Origin: Kaistia terrae
GTDB taxonomy: Bacteria > Pseudomonadota > Alphaproteobacteria > Rhizobiales > Kaistiaceae
Length of the DNA: 64,000 nucleotides
Assembly: GCF_026344005.1 (NCBI RefSeq)
Contig: NZ_JAPKNH010000004.1
Coordinates: 479,803 to 543,802 of the forward strand
Direction: 5' to 3'
Below the pieces are notes generated by a model, which searched no databases, was not told the origin of the DNA, and was given only the letters and a program-made list of their open reading frames with translations. A program made the position numbers and the translations under genes. Below, in pieces: positions 17,164 through 26,070 of this stretch. Within the stretch, counting starts at the first letter, position 1, and the number at the start of each line of letters is the position of its first letter.

Positions 17164-18093
17164 CTACGGCCCCTCCGGCAAGGGAATGAACTCGTTCTCG
17201 TCGCCAAACACCTTGTCGAAGCGGCCGGATTTCCAGTCGTTCTTGGCCTGCTCGATGCGGTCCTTCGACGAAGACACAAAGTTCCACCAGATATGGCGCG
17301 GGCCATCCATGGGCGCGCCACCGACCAGCATCAGCCGCGTCGGCGCGCGGGCCGTGAGGCTGATCCGGTCACCGGGGCGCAGCACCAGCAGGCGGCCCGC
17401 CTCGAACACGTCGCCTGCGATCTCGATCTCGCCTTCGAAGATGTAGAGCGCGCGTTCCTCGTGCTCGGCGTCGATCGGCAGCCGGCCGCCCGGCTGGAGC
17501 ACGACGTCGGCATAGATGGTGTCGGAGAAGGTATGGACCGGCGAGGTTTCGCCATAGGCCGAGCCGAGGATCAGGCGCAGATCCACGCCATCTCCGCTGA
17601 CGACGGGCAGATTGGCCTTGCCGTGATGGTGGAATTCCGGCGCGTCTTCCTCGTTCTGCTTCGGCAGCGCGATCCAGGTCTGCAAGCCGCCGACCTTGCG
17701 ATCGTTGGCGCGATGGCGGAATTCCTGGCTGGAGCGTTCGGAATGCGCGATGCCGCGCCCCGCCGTCATCCAGTTCACGTCGCCCGGCTGGATCGCCATT
17801 TCGACGCCGGTCGAATCGCGATGCACGATCTCGCCATCGAAAAGATAGGTGACGGTCGCCAGCCCGATATGCGGATGGGGCCGCACGTCGAGGCCTTCGC
17901 CGGCCGGGAATTCGCCGGGGCCCATCTGGTCGAGGAAGATGAACGGGCCGACCATGCGGCGCTTGATCGTCGGCAAGGCGCGCTTGACCGCGAAGCCGCC
18001 AATATCGACGGTGCGCGGCACGACGACGAGTTCGATGGCGTCGCTGGATGCGGCGTCGCCAAAGACCGGATCGATATCGGGCAGGCGGCTCAT
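17164..18093 (-). CDS. Pirin family protein
   Basis: This 309-residue bicupin has the pirin N-terminal metal site in DVRPHPHIGLATVTYLFDGEIVHRDS and the following MTAGRGIAHSE. The C-terminal pirin domain ends with GGAPMDGPRHIWWNFVSSS. Bacterial pirins bind iron and act as quercetinase-like dioxygenases or redox-linked regulators; the role here is not known. It lies downstream of xseB on the same strand. Confidence 0.94.
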   Translation of the reverse strand: MSRLPDIDPVFGDAASSDAIELVVVPRTVDIGGFAVKRALPTIKRRMVGPFIFLDQMGPGEFPAGEGLDVRPHPHIGLATVTYLFDGEIVHRDSTGVEMAIQPGDVNWMTAGRGIAHSERSSQEFRHRANDRKVGGLQTWIALPKQNEEDAPEFHHHGKANLPVVSGDGVDLRLILGSAYGETSPVHTFSDTIYADVVLQPGGRLPIDAEHEERALYIFEGEIEIAGDVFEAGRLLVLRPGDRISLTARAPTRLMLVGGAPMDGPRHIWWNFVSSSKDRIEQAKNDWKSGRFDKVFGDENEFIPLPEGP

Positions 18094-18208
18094 GGCTCTC
18101 TCCTTTGCGTTCGGTGTTCTACCGATAATGGAGGCGCGCAGTATGAGCCGATAGACGCGGTTCTGGCGACGGATTGTTCATCGCCAGCGCCTTGCGCCGA
18201 CGAGCGAG

Positions 18209-18457
18209 CTATTCGACGTCGAGCGGCTCGGTGCCGGTTGCCTGGCCATTGGCGCCGGTGCGGATCTTTTCGACCTTGGTCTCGGCCTGCTTCAGCAGCG
18301 CCTCGCAATGCTTCTTCAGCACTTCGCCGCGCTCGTAGATCTTGATCGATTCTTCGAGCGGGACATCGCCGCGCTCAAGATGGCCGACGATGGTTTCCAG
18401 CTCGGCCAGGGCCTTTTCAAAGGAGAGACCTTCAAGAGCGGTCTGGACGTCGGACAT
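18209..18457 (-). CDS. xseB: Exodeoxyribonuclease VII small subunit
   Basis: This 82-residue helical protein has the core [41 protein letters not shown], which is diagnostic for XseB. It joins XseA to form the single-strand DNA exonuclease VII. The ATG at 18457 has GGAG 8 bases upstream, and the longer frame adds an unrelated basic stretch. It follows the histone-deacetylase-like gene on the same strand. The large subunit gene is not in the window. Confidence 0.95.
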   Translation of the reverse strand: MSDVQTALEGLSFEKALAELETIVGHLERGDVPLEESIKIYERGEVLKKHCEALLKQAETKVEKIRTGANGQATGTEPLDVE

Positions 18458-18536
18458 GGTTTGGTCTCCGGATTGTGCGGCGAACCTTTTCCGCCATCGG
18501 GCCGCGCGATGCAAGCCGTGCTCGGGCGTTGGCGGC

Positions 18537-19466
18537 TCAGCCGGCGCGCATCAGCGCCTCGACATGGGCGGCGGTCGAACTGGCGAGCGCCTTCAGATCG
18601 TAGCCGCCTTCCAGGATGCTGACGATGCGGCCGTGCGAATGGCGATCCGCGAGTGCCATCAGTTGCTCCGTCGCCCAGACGAAATCATCGTCGGAGAGTT
18701 CCAGTTCGCCGAGCGGATCGCGCGAATGGGCGTCGAAACCGGCCGAGATGAGGATCAACTCCGGCCGGAATGCGTCAAGCGCGGGCAGGATGCTTGTCTC
18801 GAAGGCGGCGCGGAAATCAGCTCCATCGGCACCGGGCGCGAGCGGCGCGTTGAAAATGTTGCCGACGCCCGTTTCGGATGCGGCGCCGGTACCGGGATAG
18901 AGCGGCATCTGATGTGTCGAGGCATAGAGGACGGACGGATCGTCCCAGAAGATAGCCTGGGTGCCGTTGCCGTGGTGCACATCCCAGTCGACGATGGCGA
19001 CGCGTTCAATGCCGTGGCCGCGCTGGGCGTGGCGCGCGGCGATGGCAGCCTGGTTGAAGAAGCAGAAGCCCATGGCTCGATCCGGCTCGGCATGATGGCC
19101 GGGCGGGCGCATGGCGCAGAACGCGTTCTTCGCGTCGCCGTCCATGACGGCGTCCACCGCCTGACAGGCGCCCCCCACCGCGATCAGCGCTGCCTCCAGC
19201 GTCTTGGACGACATCGTCGTGTCGGCGTCGATGCGGATCATGCTTTCAGAAGGGCTGTAGTGGCGCATCGCTTCGAGATGCGAGAGCGGGTGGCAGAGCA
19301 GGATCATCTCGACATCGGCCATCCGCGCGACTTCGCGCTTGAGCGGGTCGAAGCGATCTTCCGCCAGCACGGCCTCGACGGCCTGGATGCGCTCGGGGCG
19401 TTCGGGATGGCCGAAGGGCACGAGATGCTCGGCGAACACCGGATGATGGATCAGAAGCGTTGTCAT
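18537..19466 (-). CDS. Histone deacetylase superfamily protein (acetylpolyamine amidohydrolase-like)
   Basis: This zinc-dependent deacetylase of about 309 residues has all family motifs: [13 protein letters not shown] near the start, [11 protein letters not shown] (catalytic histidines), [15 protein letters not shown] (zinc Asp and His), [17 protein letters not shown] (zinc Asp) and [12 protein letters not shown]. In bacteria these enzymes remove acyl groups from small molecules or proteins. It lies directly upstream of xseB (79 bases), an arrangement seen in many alphaproteobacteria. An in-frame ATG at 19472 is an alternative start. Confidence 0.95.
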   Translation of the reverse strand: MTTLLIHHPVFAEHLVPFGHPERPERIQAVEAVLAEDRFDPLKREVARMADVEMILLCHPLSHLEAMRHYSPSESMIRIDADTTMSSKTLEAALIAVGGACQAVDAVMDGDAKNAFCAMRPPGHHAEPDRAMGFCFFNQAAIAARHAQRGHGIERVAIVDWDVHHGNGTQAIFWDDPSVLYASTHQMPLYPGTGAASETGVGNIFNAPLAPGADGADFRAAFETSILPALDAFRPELILISAGFDAHSRDPLGELELSDDDFVWATEQLMALADRHSHGRIVSILEGGYDLKALASSTAAHVEALMRAG

Positions 19467-19511
19467 GGTCATCCCGGATCGATTGTCCAACAACGTCCGG
19501 CGGCGCCGGGC

Positions 19512-20273
19512 TCAGTACGCCTTGCGCATATAGGCTACCAGCGTGTCACGTGCGACCGGCGAACGCAGCCGGTTGAGAATATGACCGATTTCCTGGTCGA
19601 TGCGCGTCAGCACCTCGCGACGATCTCCGCGCATGAGGCGGCGGGTCATCCCGGCCGCCTCCATCGAACGTCCGGCGAGTTTGCGGGCCACGGCCATCGC
19701 CGCGCTCTCGACATCGGCGGCCGGTACGATGCGGTTGACGAGGCCGGCCTGATAGGCGCGCTCGACGTCGAACCGCTCGCCAAGCGCCAGGAATTCGAAG
19801 GCGCGATGGTGTCCCATCAGACGCGGAGCCAGCAGCGTCACGCCACCGCTCGGGATAAGGCCGATCTCGACGCAGGTGGATTCAAAGGCCGACCATTCGC
19901 TGGCGACGACATAGTCGCAATGGAAGAGGATGCTGGCGCCCATGCCCATCGCCAGCCCGTCGACGGCGGCGATCATCGGCTTCTCTATGGTGGCGATCGT
20001 CTTCAGGAAGCGGGCGATGTTGTCGTCGATGCGGCCTTCATCGGCGAAGTGGATCAGTTCGCGCAGGTCGTTGCCGACAGAAAACACGCCGGGCGAGCCG
20101 ATGAAGATGAATGCCTTGTTGCGGGCATCGCGCTCGCCGAGCACGAGCGCATCCGCCATGATTCCCAGCATTTCGACCGTCAGGGCATTCTGAGTTTCCG
20201 GGCTGTCGATTCGAATGACGGTTACGCCGCCCTTCGCCTCGATGCTGATCGGCAAACTCATACTGTCGCTCAT
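19512..20273 (-). CDS. Enoyl-CoA hydratase/isomerase family protein
   Basis: This 253-residue crotonase-fold protein has DSPETQNALTVEMLG, the oxyanion region AFIFIGSPGVFSVGNDLRELIHFADEG and KPMIAAVDGLAMGMGASILFHCDYVVASEWSAFE. The usual catalytic Glu in the second half of the last motif is hard to place; ESTCVEIGLIPSGG follows. Substrate and pathway are unknown. The start at 20273 has GGGGAG upstream with an 11-base gap; an ATG 12 bases further in is possible. Confidence 0.9.
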   Translation of the reverse strand: MSDSMSLPISIEAKGGVTVIRIDSPETQNALTVEMLGIMADALVLGERDARNKAFIFIGSPGVFSVGNDLRELIHFADEGRIDDNIARFLKTIATIEKPMIAAVDGLAMGMGASILFHCDYVVASEWSAFESTCVEIGLIPSGGVTLLAPRLMGHHRAFEFLALGERFDVERAYQAGLVNRIVPAADVESAAMAVARKLAGRSMEAAGMTRRLMRGDRREVLTRIDQEIGHILNRLRSPVARDTLVAYMRKAY

Positions 20274-20506
20274 GCGCTGTCGTTCTCCCCACAACCGGCG
20301 CGGGAGATTGCTCGCATCCCGGCGCTGAGTAAAGTCAATGTTCAATTTTGTCTTGAGTTTCAGAGGAATGGCAAGGGTGCAATCGACGCTTGTGGCCAGG
20401 GTCCGCACACCAAAAGTCGTTGTCCGCACTGTCGTTTCTTCTTGACTGCCCGGTCTCGACGGTCCTTTTGGCGTTTTCCGCTGCAACAGGTTTCCGGGAG
20501 ACTGGC

Positions 20507-21493
20507 TTGGCCATTCATAATCCCCCCATCATACGTCCGGCCGATGACAGGGATGCGCTCGCCGAGGCTGTCGCGGCGCTGGCGGCGGGCGAATTGGTCG
20601 GCATGCCGACCGAGACCGTCTACGGGCTGGCGGCAGATGCCACCAATGGCGAAGCCGTGGCGCGGATCTACGCCGCCAAGGGCCGGCCGAGCTTCAATCC
20701 GCTGATCGCCCATGTCGCCGACTTGGCGGCGGCGGAGCGGCTGGTGTCGTTCGACCCGGTTTCGCGACGCCTGGCCGAGGCGTTCTGGCCCGGCCCGCTG
20801 ACGCTGGTGCTGCCGAAGCGCGCCGATGCCGGCGTATCCGACCTCGCCACTGCGGGGCTCGACACGCTGGCGGTGCGGATGCCGTCGCATCCGGCGGCGC
20901 ACGCATTGCTGCTGGCCTTCGGGCGACCGGTGGCCGCTCCCAGCGCCAATCGCTCCGGCCATGTCAGCGCGACGACAGCGGCGCATGTCGCAGCCGATCT
21001 CGGCTCGTCCGTGTCGATCGTGCTGGATGCCGGTCCAAGCCATGTCGGCGTCGAATCGACGATTGTCGCGATGACGGATTCCGGGCTGGTGTTGCTCAGG
21101 GCAGGCGGGCTGCCCCGGGAAGAGATCGAGGCGGTAGCCGGTGTGCGGCTGCAGGTCATCGACCTCGCAGATCCCGAAGCGCCGACCGCGCCGGGGCAAT
21201 TGGCCTCGCACTACGCGCCCGGCGCGATGGTGCGGCTGGATGTCGAAGACGTGCGTCCGGGCGAAGCCCTGCTCGCCTTCGGGCCGGGCCTGCCGCGCGG
21301 CGCATCGGATGCGGCGGTGACGATCAATCTCAGCCCGCGCGGCGACCTGATCGAGGCGGCCGCGCGGCTGTTCTCGGCATTGCGCGAACTGGACGGCAAG
21401 GCGGCGACAATTGCTGTCGCGCCGATCCCGGCGACGGGACTGGGCGAGGCGATCGTCGACCGTCTGCGCCGTGCCGCCGCGCCGCGCCCATAG
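20507..21493 (+). CDS. L-threonylcarbamoyladenylate synthase (TsaC/Sua5)
   Basis: It makes threonylcarbamoyl-AMP from threonine, bicarbonate and ATP for the t6A37 tRNA modification. The 328-residue form is the longer Sua5 type: a YrdC-like domain (MPTETVYGLAADA, KGRPSFNPLIAHV, FWPGPLTLVLP, AAPSANRSGHVS, SIVLDAG) followed by a C-terminal Sua5 domain (HYAPGA onward). The TTG start at 20507 is preferred because GGGAG lies 7 bases upstream and the longer frame would add unrelated residues. It is divergent from the hydratase gene. Confidence 0.93.
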   Translation: MAIHNPPIIRPADDRDALAEAVAALAAGELVGMPTETVYGLAADATNGEAVARIYAAKGRPSFNPLIAHVADLAAAERLVSFDPVSRRLAEAFWPGPLTLVLPKRADAGVSDLATAGLDTLAVRMPSHPAAHALLLAFGRPVAAPSANRSGHVSATTAAHVAADLGSSVSIVLDAGPSHVGVESTIVAMTDSGLVLLRAGGLPREEIEAVAGVRLQVIDLADPEAPTAPGQLASHYAPGAMVRLDVEDVRPGEALLAFGPGLPRGASDAAVTINLSPRGDLIEAAARLFSALRELDGKAATIAVAPIPATGLGEAIVDRLRRAAAPRP

Positions 21494-21519
21494 AACAGGG
21501 TGCAGCGCCGGTCAGCGCA

Positions 21520-22500
21520 TCAGGCTTCGAATTCAGGCCCGCGTGCCGAATAGAACTTCTGCTCGCGCCAGCGCTCCATCAGCGCCTCGAATTCGGGGTC
21601 GATCTCGGTCGGCAGCATGATCTTGAGCGCGACGAGCAGGTCGCCGTGACCACCGACGGCGGTCGGCAATCCCTTGCCCTTCAGGCGCATGACGCGGCCG
21701 CCATCGGAATGGGCCGGTATCGTCATCGTGCCGGAGCCGGTCAGCGTTGGAACGCGCACCTTGGCGCCGAGGACCGCCTCGTCCAGCGTGACGGGGAGGT
21801 CGAGCCGCAGGGTTTCGCCGTCAAGCTTGAACAGCGGATGCGGGATGAACTCGATCGTCACCAGCGCATCGCCGGTCGGGCCACCGTTCGGGCTGGCCCA
21901 GCCTTGGCCACGCAGGCGGATCACCCGGCCGGGCTTGGTGCCGGCGGGAACGGAGATCTCGAGCGTACGGCCGGTCGGCAATTCGACACGGATTTTTTCT
22001 TCGCGCGCCATCTGTTCGAGCGTCACGGCAACCGTCGCCGAGACGTCTTCGCCACGCGAGCGCGCGTGTGCCGAGGAACGGCTGCCACTGCTGAAGCCGC
22101 CCTGGCCGCCACCAAAGCCACCCTGGCCGCCGCCAAAACCGCTCTGTCCGGCGAAACCGCCGAAAATATCGTTCAGGATGTCGTCGGCGCCTGCGCCGCC
22201 ACCGCCGGATGACCAGCGGAAGCCGCCCCGGCCATCGCCGGTGCCGGCTGTGCGCGGATCGAAACCCTGGAATTTCGGCTTGCCTTCGGCGTCGATTTCG
22301 CCCCGGTCAAACTGGCCGCGCTTTTCTTCGTCGCTCAGGATTTCATAGGCAGAATTGATCTCCGAGAACTTCTCCTGGGCCTTGGAGTCGTCCGGATTTT
22401 GGTCGGGATGGTGTTTTTTGGCGAGACGGCGAAACGCCTTCTTCACCTCGGCCGCGGTCGCCTTCTTCTCGACGCCGAGCACCTGGTATGGATCACGCAT
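21520..22500 (-). CDS. DnaJ-like co-chaperone without zinc finger (CbpA type)
   Basis: This 326-residue protein has an N-terminal J domain with HPD (KKHHPDQNP). A Gly/Phe-rich linker contains three near-exact GGFGGGQ-type repeats (residues about 115-135). Two C-terminal beta domains bind substrate ([20 protein letters not shown] onward). The CxxCxGxG zinc repeats of DnaJ are absent, so it is a type II, CbpA/DjlA-like Hsp40. It would stimulate DnaK ATPase activity. It stands alone and converges on the Sua5 gene. Confidence 0.92.
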   Translation of the reverse strand: MRDPYQVLGVEKKATAAEVKKAFRRLAKKHHPDQNPDDSKAQEKFSEINSAYEILSDEEKRGQFDRGEIDAEGKPKFQGFDPRTAGTGDGRGGFRWSSGGGGAGADDILNDIFGGFAGQSGFGGGQGGFGGGQGGFSSGSRSSAHARSRGEDVSATVAVTLEQMAREEKIRVELPTGRTLEISVPAGTKPGRVIRLRGQGWASPNGGPTGDALVTIEFIPHPLFKLDGETLRLDLPVTLDEAVLGAKVRVPTLTGSGTMTIPAHSDGGRVMRLKGKGLPTAVGGHGDLLVALKIMLPTEIDPEFEALMERWREQKFYSARGPEFEA

Positions 22501-22612
22501 GGGAAACCCCCTCTAAGGGCAGGATTCGTCCCGGCCCAAATGGCGGCACCGGAACTCTCCATAACATAGGGAGGCTAGGAATTGATTCCAATCGCCTCGA
22601 ATCGTTTGGACT

Positions 22613-23050
22613 TTAGAGAAGTGCGCTGTCTTCGGGAACGACTTCGAACAGCTGCCACATGCCATCGGTGGCGCGACAGGCGTCGCCCTTGTAGCGGCGG
22701 ATGCCGCGCACATCACTGACCGTCAGCGCGAAGGCGCGGCAGTTGCGGCCGTCGGGCTCGTTCTGCGCCGTGCGCACCGGCGAAAGGGTGCCGTTCGAGC
22801 CGGTATCGGGATTGGTCCAGTCGATGATGTCGCCGTTGGCAGAACTCGGGATGAAGGTCGAGGCCGTCAAGCGGATGTGCTCCCAGTCGGAAGGGGCAAC
22901 CGCTTCGACGACGCTGCGCTTGGCGGTTGGTGCCGCCGGCGCGATCGAGCCGGTGGTCGTCATGTCGATCTCATTTTCCGGCCCGCCGGGCGTGAGCCCG
23001 CAACCGGTGAGCCCTGCACACAGCATGATCGGTCCGAGTCGGCCAATCAT
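22613..23050 (-). CDS. Predicted lipoprotein (RT0821/Lpp0805-like surface protein)
   Basis: This lipoprotein of about 145 residues has a lipobox in [11 protein letters not shown]. After a variable linker comes a compact domain ([34 protein letters not shown], then [18 protein letters not shown]). That domain resembles the C-terminal domain of 17-kDa-antigen-type surface proteins of alphaproteobacteria, and the WxNPxTGxxG pattern is the recognisable part. The start at 23050 has AGGA 6 bases upstream; another ATG lies 6 bases earlier. It is divergent from pdxH. Confidence 0.75.
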   Translation of the reverse strand: MIGRLGPIMLCAGLTGCGLTPGGPENEIDMTTTGSIAPAAPTAKRSVVEAVAPSDWEHIRLTASTFIPSSANGDIIDWTNPDTGSNGTLSPVRTAQNEPDGRNCRAFALTVSDVRGIRRYKGDACRATDGMWQLFEVVPEDSALL

Positions 23051-23179
23051 TCGCATTCCTGGTCGATCCCGTCCTGTCTGGTCATAGGCCGTCCGGTCGA
23101 TATATGTCTGTCCCGTAGCAGCACGAATGATCCTCGGCGGCCGCCTCGTGGATCGCAGCATCGGAAAAGAAAATTAAGG

Positions 23180-23782
23180 ATGAGTGACTTCACCGCCGCG
23201 ACCGAGCCGTTTGCCCTCTTCGCCGCCTGGCTGAAGGAGGCGGAAGCGTCCGAAATCAACGATCCGAACGGCATGGCGCTGGCGACCGTCGACCCGGACG
23301 GGTTGCCTGATGTGCGCATGGTGCTGATGAAGGATTTCGACGAGGACGGGATCGTGTTCTACACGAACTACGGCAGCGCCAAGGGGCGCGAACTGCTGGC
23401 GAACCCGAAGGCAGCGGTGCTGTTCCATTGGAAGAGCCTGCGCCGTCAGGTCCGCGTGCGCGGGCCGGTCGAGCAGGTCACGGCGGCCGAGGCCGACGCC
23501 TATTTCGTCACCCGCGCTCGCCACAGCCGCCTCGGCGCCTGGGCGTCCAAACAGTCGCAGCCGCTCGAGTCACGATTTGCTCTGGAAAAGTCGGTGGCGG
23601 CGCTCGCAGCCAAATACGCCATCGGCGAAATCCCGCGCCCGGAGCACTGGTCCGGGTTCCGGATCAAGCCGACCCAGATCGAATTCTGGAAGGACGGCGC
23701 GTTTCGCCTGCACGACCGCGTCGTGTTCCGGCGCGATGTGCCGGGTGAGGGCGAATGGAGCCGTGAGCGGCTCTATCCGTGA
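23180..23782 (+). CDS. pdxH: Pyridoxine/pyridoxamine 5'-phosphate oxidase
   Basis: This FMN enzyme makes pyridoxal 5'-phosphate, the cofactor used in the window by GcvP and ThrC. The 200-residue protein has [27 protein letters not shown] (FMN site), [34 protein letters not shown] and the C-terminal signature [19 protein letters not shown], followed by WSRERLYP. The start at 23180 ([11 protein letters not shown]) matches the usual length; the frame is open much further upstream but reads as non-coding. Confidence 0.96.
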   Translation: MSDFTAATEPFALFAAWLKEAEASEINDPNGMALATVDPDGLPDVRMVLMKDFDEDGIVFYTNYGSAKGRELLANPKAAVLFHWKSLRRQVRVRGPVEQVTAAEADAYFVTRARHSRLGAWASKQSQPLESRFALEKSVAALAAKYAIGEIPRPEHWSGFRIKPTQIEFWKDGAFRLHDRVVFRRDVPGEGEWSRERLYP

Positions 23783-23839
23783 GGTGGGCGGACGCCTTCT
23801 TTCCCACCGCGTCGGTAGCCGACGGCTATTCTGCGGGCC

Positions 23840-23950
23840 GTCGCCCCGGCGGAGGCCGGGGGCCCATAGACACAGGCCGGTGAAGCCACGGCGCAGGTTG
23901 CTGGCAACCGCCGGTGCGTCTGGATCCCGGCCAGCGCCGGGATGACGCTG
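23840..23950. repeat. Dispersed palindromic elements between pdxH and tldD
   Basis: CCCCGGC-GGAG-GCCGGGG (23844-23861) and ATCCCGGC-CAGC-GCCGGGAT (23924-23943) are hairpins. The second is flanked by GG and GACG and matches the element at 16978-16998. They lie between convergent genes, the usual place for REP-type repeats. Confidence 0.6.
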
Positions 23951-24001
23951 GAGCGGGGTGAGCCGCTGCACGTCACGCCGGCACTGCCGAGAGACCTCCG
24001 C

Positions 24002-25426
24002 CTACGTCGCGGTGCCGCCGACCGTGATCTGGTCGATGCGGATGGTCGGCTGGCCGACGCCGACCGGCACGCCCTGGCCGCTCTTGCCGCAGGTGCCGAT
24101 GCCGAGATCTAGCGCCATGTCGTTGCCGACCATGGAAACGCGCTTCATTGCGTCCGGCCCGTTTCCGATCAGCATGGCGCCCTTGACCGGCGCGCCGATC
24201 TTGCCGTTCTCGATCTTGTAACCTTCGGTGCAGGAGAAGACGAACTTGCCGCTGGTGATGTCGACCTGGCCACCGCCGAACGACACCATGTAGAGGCCGT
24301 TCTTCACCGAGCCGAGGATTTCGGCCGGATCGTCCTTGCCGCTCTTCATGATCGTGTTGGTCATGCGCGGCATCGGCACATGCGCATAGGACTGCCGACG
24401 TCCATTGCCGGTCGGCTTCATGCCCATCAGGCGGGCGTTCTGGCGATCCTGCATGTAGCCGACGAGCACACCGTCCTCGATCAGCGTCGTCGCCTGCGTC
24501 GGCGTGCCTTCGTCGTCGAAGGACAGCGAGCCGCGTCGGTCCAGGATCGAGCCGTCGTCGATGACGGTGACGCCCTTGGCGGCGACCTGCTGGCCCATCA
24601 GGCCGGCAAAGGCGCTTTCGCCGCGCCGGTTGAAATCGCCCTCGAGGCCATGGCCGACCGCTTCATGCAGCATGACGCCCGGCCAGCCTGGGCCGAGGAC
24701 GACGTCAAAGGTGCCGGCGGGGGCGGGGACAGCTTCGAGATTGACCAGCGCCTGGCGCAGCGCCTCGTCGACGGCGAGATGCCAACGGTCGCTGGTGACA
24801 AACTGGCCAAAACCTTCGCGGCCGCCCATGCCATAGGAGCCTTGCTCCTGGCGGTCGCCTTCGCCGGCGATGATCGAGACGCTGACGCGGACCATCGGGC
24901 GGACGTCGCGACGATAGACGCCGTCGGGGCGCAGGATCTCGACCACCTGCCACGAACCGGCGAGCGAGGCGCTGACCTGGCGAACGCGCGGGTCCTTTGC
25001 CCGGGCGTAGGCGTCGATCTGTTCAAGCAGCGTCACCTTTTCGGCGAAGCTGGGGCTGCCGAGCGGATTCTCGTCGGTGTAGAGGATGCGATTGGTGCCC
25101 TGTGGCGGTTCGGCCAACGTGCCGGCATGGCCTCGCTTCACCGAGGCGACGGCTTCGCCGGCGCGGCGGATGGCCTCAATCGAAACCTCGCCGGAATGGG
25201 CATAGCCGACCGCTTCACCGGCGACGGCGCGCAGGCCAAAACCCTGGCGGGTGTCGAAGCTGGCGCCGGAAAGGCGGCCATTGTCGAAGACCAGACCTTC
25301 CGATTGCGCATATTCCAGATAGAGCTCGCCATCGTCCGCGCCCGAGAGGGCTTCGGCAACGACGCTGCGGGTCTGGTCGCGGTCGAGGCCGGCGCGCGCG
25401 AGAATGGAGAGATGTTCATCGGCCAT
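24002..25426 (-). CDS. tldD: Metalloprotease TldD
   Basis: This 474-residue subunit of the TldD/TldE (PmbA) protease carries the zinc motif HEAVGHGLEGD (residues 254-264) in TldD. The N terminus (AGLDRDQTRSVVAEAL, FDTRQGFGLRAVAGEAVGYAHS) and the C terminus (FSCTEGYKIENGKIGAPVKGAMLIGNGPDAM) are typical. The heterodimer degrades unfolded peptides and matures some ribosomally made peptides such as microcin B17. This gives a mild reason to look at the peptide gene at 54187, although the two are far apart. tldE is not in the window. Confidence 0.97.
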   Translation of the reverse strand: MADEHLSILARAGLDRDQTRSVVAEALSGADDGELYLEYAQSEGLVFDNGRLSGASFDTRQGFGLRAVAGEAVGYAHSGEVSIEAIRRAGEAVASVKRGHAGTLAEPPQGTNRILYTDENPLGSPSFAEKVTLLEQIDAYARAKDPRVRQVSASLAGSWQVVEILRPDGVYRRDVRPMVRVSVSIIAGEGDRQEQGSYGMGGREGFGQFVTSDRWHLAVDEALRQALVNLEAVPAPAGTFDVVLGPGWPGVMLHEAVGHGLEGDFNRRGESAFAGLMGQQVAAKGVTVIDDGSILDRRGSLSFDDEGTPTQATTLIEDGVLVGYMQDRQNARLMGMKPTGNGRRQSYAHVPMPRMTNTIMKSGKDDPAEILGSVKNGLYMVSFGGGQVDITSGKFVFSCTEGYKIENGKIGAPVKGAMLIGNGPDAMKRVSMVGNDMALDLGIGTCGKSGQGVPVGVGQPTIRIDQITVGGTAT

Positions 25427-25507
25427 GGGAAGCTCCGGGATCGTGTCTGAGGCGTTGAGATAGGGGATCGCGCGTCGTTTCGCACCCCCTGGTCGACTCC
25501 CGGCTGC

Positions 25508-25864
25508 TCATTGCTGGGCGGCAAGCGCATCCATCGCCAATGAGATTTCGGCTCTGAGAGCCGTGACCCGGGCCTGATAGACCCTGCCGAGACAGGCCGT
25601 GTCGCTGCCGCAGGCGGCTCTGAGCTTGAGAAAATCCGTCGCCGCGTCACGGCGCGCGGCGTTGGCGCCCATCAGCATCGGCACCTTGTTATAGGCGAAC
25701 CAGAGCGCCGCCATTTCGGTGTCGCGCTCGGAAAGTTCCGGGTTCTGGCAGATGGCAACTTCATCCGCGGCAACGGCTTTGGCGCAATTGAAGCTGGCGG
25801 CCTGCGCCGGGAGGGCTGCCGTCAGGCCGAAAATCGTCAGGATGAGAAGAGCAGAACGTTTCAT
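25508..25864 (-). CDS. LprI-like (DUF1311) secreted protein
   Basis: This 118-residue protein has a signal peptide (MKRSALLILTIFGLTAALPAQA). The DUF1311 core follows: SFNCAKAVAADEVAICQNPELSERDTEMAALWFAY, with a second cysteine pair in RAACGSDTACLGRVYQAR. Relatives include the lysozyme inhibitor LprI of mycobacteria, but most members have no proven role. The start at 25864 has AAGGTG upstream and places the signal peptide first. Confidence 0.85.
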   Translation of the reverse strand: MKRSALLILTIFGLTAALPAQAASFNCAKAVAADEVAICQNPELSERDTEMAALWFAYNKVPMLMGANAARRDAATDFLKLRAACGSDTACLGRVYQARVTALRAEISLAMDALAAQQ

Positions 25865-26070
25865 GACGATGCACCTTTGCTTGAACGGGCAGAGCTTGCT
25901 CGGCGTCCCGACGCTTGTCGAGAACCATCCGCGCGCCATCCCCCATTGCGTTCAGCCCCCCGAATGGCCCATACGCTGCGGCACGGATCAAGACGGGGGA
26001 TCGCTGGCCGCCGCAACGTGCTGAAGCGCGTCCGCGCCGCGAACTCCAGGCAGGAAGGACAGCAAGAATC

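Noticed and set aside
18342..20705. A 787-codon plus-strand frame across the deacetylase and hydratase genes
   Set aside because: It is a shadow of two well-supported minus-strand genes, with no domain of its own.
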